Positions 27,160 to 29,198 of a DNA stretch of 29,198 bases are shown here, piece after piece (within the stretch, counting starts at the first letter, position 1; each line of letters opens with the position of its first letter). The DNA comes from an uncultured Colwellia sp. Its GTDB lineage: Bacteria; Pseudomonadota; Gammaproteobacteria; Enterobacterales; Alteromonadaceae. A program made the position numbers and the translations under genes. The DNA is taken from contig CAJWBY010000039.1 in the NCBI GenBank assembly GCA_913020705.1, positions 1-29,198 of the forward strand, given 5' to 3'. The notes beneath the pieces were generated by a model that was not told where the DNA came from, ran no database searches, and worked only from the letters and a program-made list of their open reading frames with translations.

Positions 27160-28137
27160 CTATAAAGCTTCTGTATTCAAAGTTTTTTGATTTAAATTCG
27201 ATTCAATCGATTCTTTTAAATCTTTTTCATTGGTTGAATTTAGCTGATTACTTGTTGCCTTTAATTTTTTTGGTCGAGCCAATACCACTAAATTGCCAAT
27301 AACAATAAAGGTTAAACCTGTAACGGTAAAAAGTGTCCATGAGAAATCTTCAACAATCGTAGAAATAATCACCGCAACAGCAGGGAACATAATTGATGCA
27401 TAAGATGTCTTATGTGTACCAATACGGTTAAGTAATGTCAGGTAGCAGCCAAACGCAATGACAGAGCCAAATATTGATAAGTAAAGTAACGAGCTAACGT
27501 AAGAAAATGAATAATCAAAGTTAAAGCTTTTACCTTGTACAATTGCCACCAAGGCCATAAATATTGAGCCATAGAGCATTCCCCAGGCATTTGCCGACAT
27601 CAGCGGTAAGTGTAGCTTTTGGTTTCTCATTGATAGCATATTACCGGTGGAAGCAAACAGCGTTCCTGTAACACATAGCCCCAAACCTAGTAGTGTTTCA
27701 GCACCTAATTTTGTGTCATTAATTTGTGGCCAAAAAAGCGTGACTATACCTATTAGTCCAAACGCACCACCTAAGTAAACTTGCTTGGTTATTTTAGTGC
27801 CGTACCAAATTCTGGCATTAAAAACGTTAAAAAACATGATGCTTGAAAAGGCAATACAAGTGAGCGCCGAATTAATGTGCTGCTGCGCCGAATAGAGCAA
27901 ATAATAATTAAAGCCAAATAGCGTGATGCCAAAAAGCGCAAATTGTATATGGTTTTGCAATGAAAACTTCAAAGGTAAGTGTTGGTATTTACAATAAGCA
28001 AATAGAATAAGGGCAGCCAGCCCAAAGCGATAGACTATTGATGCCTCTGCTGCAACATCGCCTAATTGGTAGTTGATAGCAATCCAAGTTGAGCCCCAGA
28101 TAACAACTGTAATGATATATAGAAATGTGTTGTTCAT
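27160..28137 (-). CDS. EamA/DMT-family transporter
   Basis: A 325-residue inner-membrane protein with ten hydrophobic segments in two EamA repeats, the drug/metabolite transporter plan. The N-terminus IITVVIWGSTWIAINYQLG (about 8-26) is a hallmark of the first repeat, and AANAWGMLYGSIFMALVA-like sequence opens the second. The last 35 residues are polar and rich in N, E and K (RPKKLKATSNQLNS and onwards), forming an unusual cytoplasmic tail. The family exports amino acids or small metabolites; the substrate here is unknown. The ribosome binding site AGGA precedes the ATG by six bases. A 53-codon small ORF lies 64 bases upstream on the same strand, and a MocR-type regulator is divergent, which commonly controls such a neighbour. 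Confidence 0.88.
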   Translation of the reverse strand: MNNTFLYIITVVIWGSTWIAINYQLGDVAAEASIVYRFGLAALILFAYCKYQHLPLKFSLQNHIQFALFGITLFGFNYYLLYSAQQHINSALTCIAFSSIMFFNVFNARIWYGTKITKQVYLGGAFGLIGIVTLFWPQINDTKLGAETLLGLGLCVTGTLFASTGNMLSMRNQKLHLPLMSANAWGMLYGSIFMALVAIVQGKSFNFDYSFSYVSSLLYLSIFGSVIAFGCYLTLLNRIGTHKTSYASIMFPAVAVIISTIVEDFSWTLFTVTGLTFIVIGNLVVLARPKKLKATSNQLNSTNEKDLKESIESNLNQKTLNTEAL

Positions 28138-28201
28138 AACAATCCTATGAAATAAATCGGAAAGGGATAGCGAGCTAACTTCTCGCTATCAAGTTTGTAA
28201 A

Positions 28202-28363
28202 TTACTTAATGCCGCAGTGTTGGTTATCAACAGGCACTTTATTAACATGAGAAGACAAAGCTATTTGAGTTTCATGGCTGACAAGTTGAGTGCTAAACCC
28301 TCGTTTCGACAATGTGGTGATCCATTTCTTCAATACTGTTTTTGCGATATATGCGAATGTCAT
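28202..28363 (-). CDS. Small ORF, 53 residues, hypothetical
   Basis: This open frame starts at ATG 28363-28361 with a strong ribosome binding site, GAGGAGAGG, directly upstream, and ends at TAA 28204-28202. The product begins MTFAYIAKTVLKKWITTLSK and ends in DNQHCGIK. The first 20 residues could form an amphipathic, positively charged helix; the rest is polar with a single cysteine, C50. There is no clear signal peptide or membrane segment. I do not recognise the family. It sits between the divergent MocR-type regulator and the EamA transporter, on the transporter strand with 64 bases between. It may be the first gene of the transcript the regulator controls. Codon use looks like that of its neighbours. 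It could still be a chance frame in a leader, though the ribosome binding site argues against this. Confidence 0.55.
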   Translation of the reverse strand: MTFAYIAKTVLKKWITTLSKRGFSTQLVSHETQIALSSHVNKVPVDNQHCGIK

Positions 28364-28400
28364 GTGCCTCTCCTCGTTAATTGTTAATACTGACTATTGG

Positions 28401-28446
28401 TTATTTATTTCCGTTCTAAATAAATTGTTTATCTTGATGGATAGAC
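28401..28446. promoter_or_regulatory. Dyad-rich operator region between small ORF and MocR-type regulator
   Basis: TTATTTA (28401-28407) pairs with TAAATAA (28417-28423), and GTTTATC (28427-28433) with GATAGAC (28440-28446, one mismatch). Two adjacent dyads in the gap of a divergent MocR gene are a natural place for autoregulation and control of the transporter. The assignment is positional inference. Confidence 0.35.
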
Positions 28447-28508
28447 AGTTTACTGATTTTTTGTTTTAATAACATACACAGAAAAATGAAAATGCAACCT
28501 ATACAGTT

Positions 28509-29198
28509 ATGCGATTAGTTGATAAATCAGCACCGGAGTTTTTATACCAACAAGTTATCGACTTTGTTGAACACCAAGAAAAAATTGGTGCCTTGCGCGC
28601 AGGCGATAAATTGCCAAGTTTGCGTAAGTTAAGCCGACAATTTGAGATCAGTGTGCCAACGGTCAAGCAGGCTTATGTTGAGCTTGAGCGACAAGGTACT
28701 ATTTCTGCTCGTCCTCAATCGGGTTATTATTTAAAAGCGAAACAAGCACGAACACTGCTGCCACGAAGAGCAAAGTGGGCGAGTTGTGAGCCAGCAGAGA
28801 TATCCTGTCGAAGTTTAATTGAGCAAGTTTATGATGCGGTGCATATGCCTGATTCTGTAGCGCTAGGTATTTCTAATCCTGTACATGCTCATCCACCTGA
28901 TAAAGCACTGGCAAGATTAATGCGCTCAGTGCTAAGCCGAGTATCTGAAAAGGCGGTAAGTTATGGTCCGGTAAATGGTGACCCTAAGTTACGGTTGAGT
29001 TTGGCTTGTCGCTATCAAGAACAAGGCGTGCTGGTAAACCATGATGATTTAATTATTACCAATGGCGCACAAGAAGCTTTGTCAATAGCATTGCAATGTG
29101 TTGCTGAAAGAGGTGATGTTATTGCTGTTGAGTCGCCTTGTTACTTTGGATTAATTGAACTTATTGAAAGCTTAGGGATGAAAGCGTTGGAAGTTTAT
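28509..29198 (+). CDS. MocR-type transcriptional regulator (GntR HTH plus PLP aminotransferase domain), partial
   Basis: The first 230 residues are present; the right edge cuts the gene (family length about 450-480). A GntR-type winged helix occupies about 10-76, with AGDKLPSLRKLSRQFEISVP (31-50) and TVKQAYVELERQGTISAR as recognition helix and wing. The fold-type I aminotransferase domain begins near 95, with YGPVNGDPKLR, TNGAQEALSIAL and ESPCYFGLIE, which bind the cofactor phosphate region. The PLP lysine would be beyond the edge. Known MocR proteins use PLP or an amino-compound adduct as effector and often regulate a divergent gene. Here that would be the small ORF and EamA transporter, which suggests control of amino acid or vitamin B6-related export, as inference. 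No Shine-Dalgarno sequence precedes the ATG. Confidence 0.9.
   Translation, partial: MRLVDKSAPEFLYQQVIDFVEHQEKIGALRAGDKLPSLRKLSRQFEISVPTVKQAYVELERQGTISARPQSGYYLKAKQARTLLPRRAKWASCEPAEISCRSLIEQVYDAVHMPDSVALGISNPVHAHPPDKALARLMRSVLSRVSEKAVSYGPVNGDPKLRLSLACRYQEQGVLVNHDDLIITNGAQEALSIALQCVAERGDVIAVESPCYFGLIELIESLGMKALEVY

Overview
This window is about 29 kb of ordinary chromosomal DNA from an AT-rich marine gammaproteobacterium. Gene content and protein sequences (cysJIH, fadBA, a Mn-dependent inorganic pyrophosphatase, a class I fructose-bisphosphatase, a TIGR03899-like protein, a REC-DUF3369-GGDEF-EAL regulator, outer-membrane and exported peptidases) fit the order Alteromonadales, most likely Colwelliaceae (Colwellia or Thalassotalea type). 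That placement rests on recognised protein style, not on a database search. I see no tRNA, rRNA, transposase, phage gene or CRISPR array.

Layout. 1-752: 5' part of a reverse-strand FAD oxidoreductase of the L-2-hydroxyglutarate dehydrogenase type, running off the left edge. 968-5278: a tight cysJ-cysI-cysH operon for PAPS and sulfite reduction, closed by a bidirectional terminator. 5347-8750: a reverse-strand TIGR03899-like protein and, divergently, a cyclic-di-GMP response regulator with an intact EAL domain and a degenerate GGDEF domain. 8837-12595: an MFS transporter and a TonB-dependent receptor, divergently transcribed. 12765-16127: the fadB-fadA fatty-acid beta-oxidation operon, preceded by a PsrA-like site and an inverted repeat. 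16163-16393: a terminator followed by a mosaic intergenic repeat element.

16510-17520: an unrecognised membrane protein. 17595-20389, reverse strand: a chromate-type transporter, then the Mn-dependent pyrophosphatase, then a GNAT acetyltransferase. 20517-21485: reverse-strand fbp. 21717-25007: an exported zinc metalloprotease and a ureohydrolase (agmatinase type), probably cotranscribed. 25062-26969: a reverse-strand exported S9 peptidase. 27160-28363: a reverse-strand EamA transporter and, upstream of it, a 53-codon small ORF with a strong ribosome binding site. 28509-29198: a divergent MocR-type (GntR plus aminotransferase) regulator, cut by the right edge.

Most genes are core metabolism (sulfur assimilation, beta-oxidation, gluconeogenesis, pyrophosphate removal) interleaved with nutrient-acquisition genes (receptor, transporters, exported peptidases). 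I find no convincing new multi-gene system. The points most worth following are the mosaic repeat at 16187-16393 with three ACATCCATGT-type stems whose flanking pairs differ but still pair, the small ORF in the MocR/EamA unit, the asymmetric GGDEF/EAL regulator, and the cysJ leader whose strong Shine-Dalgarno sequence is far from the first ATG.
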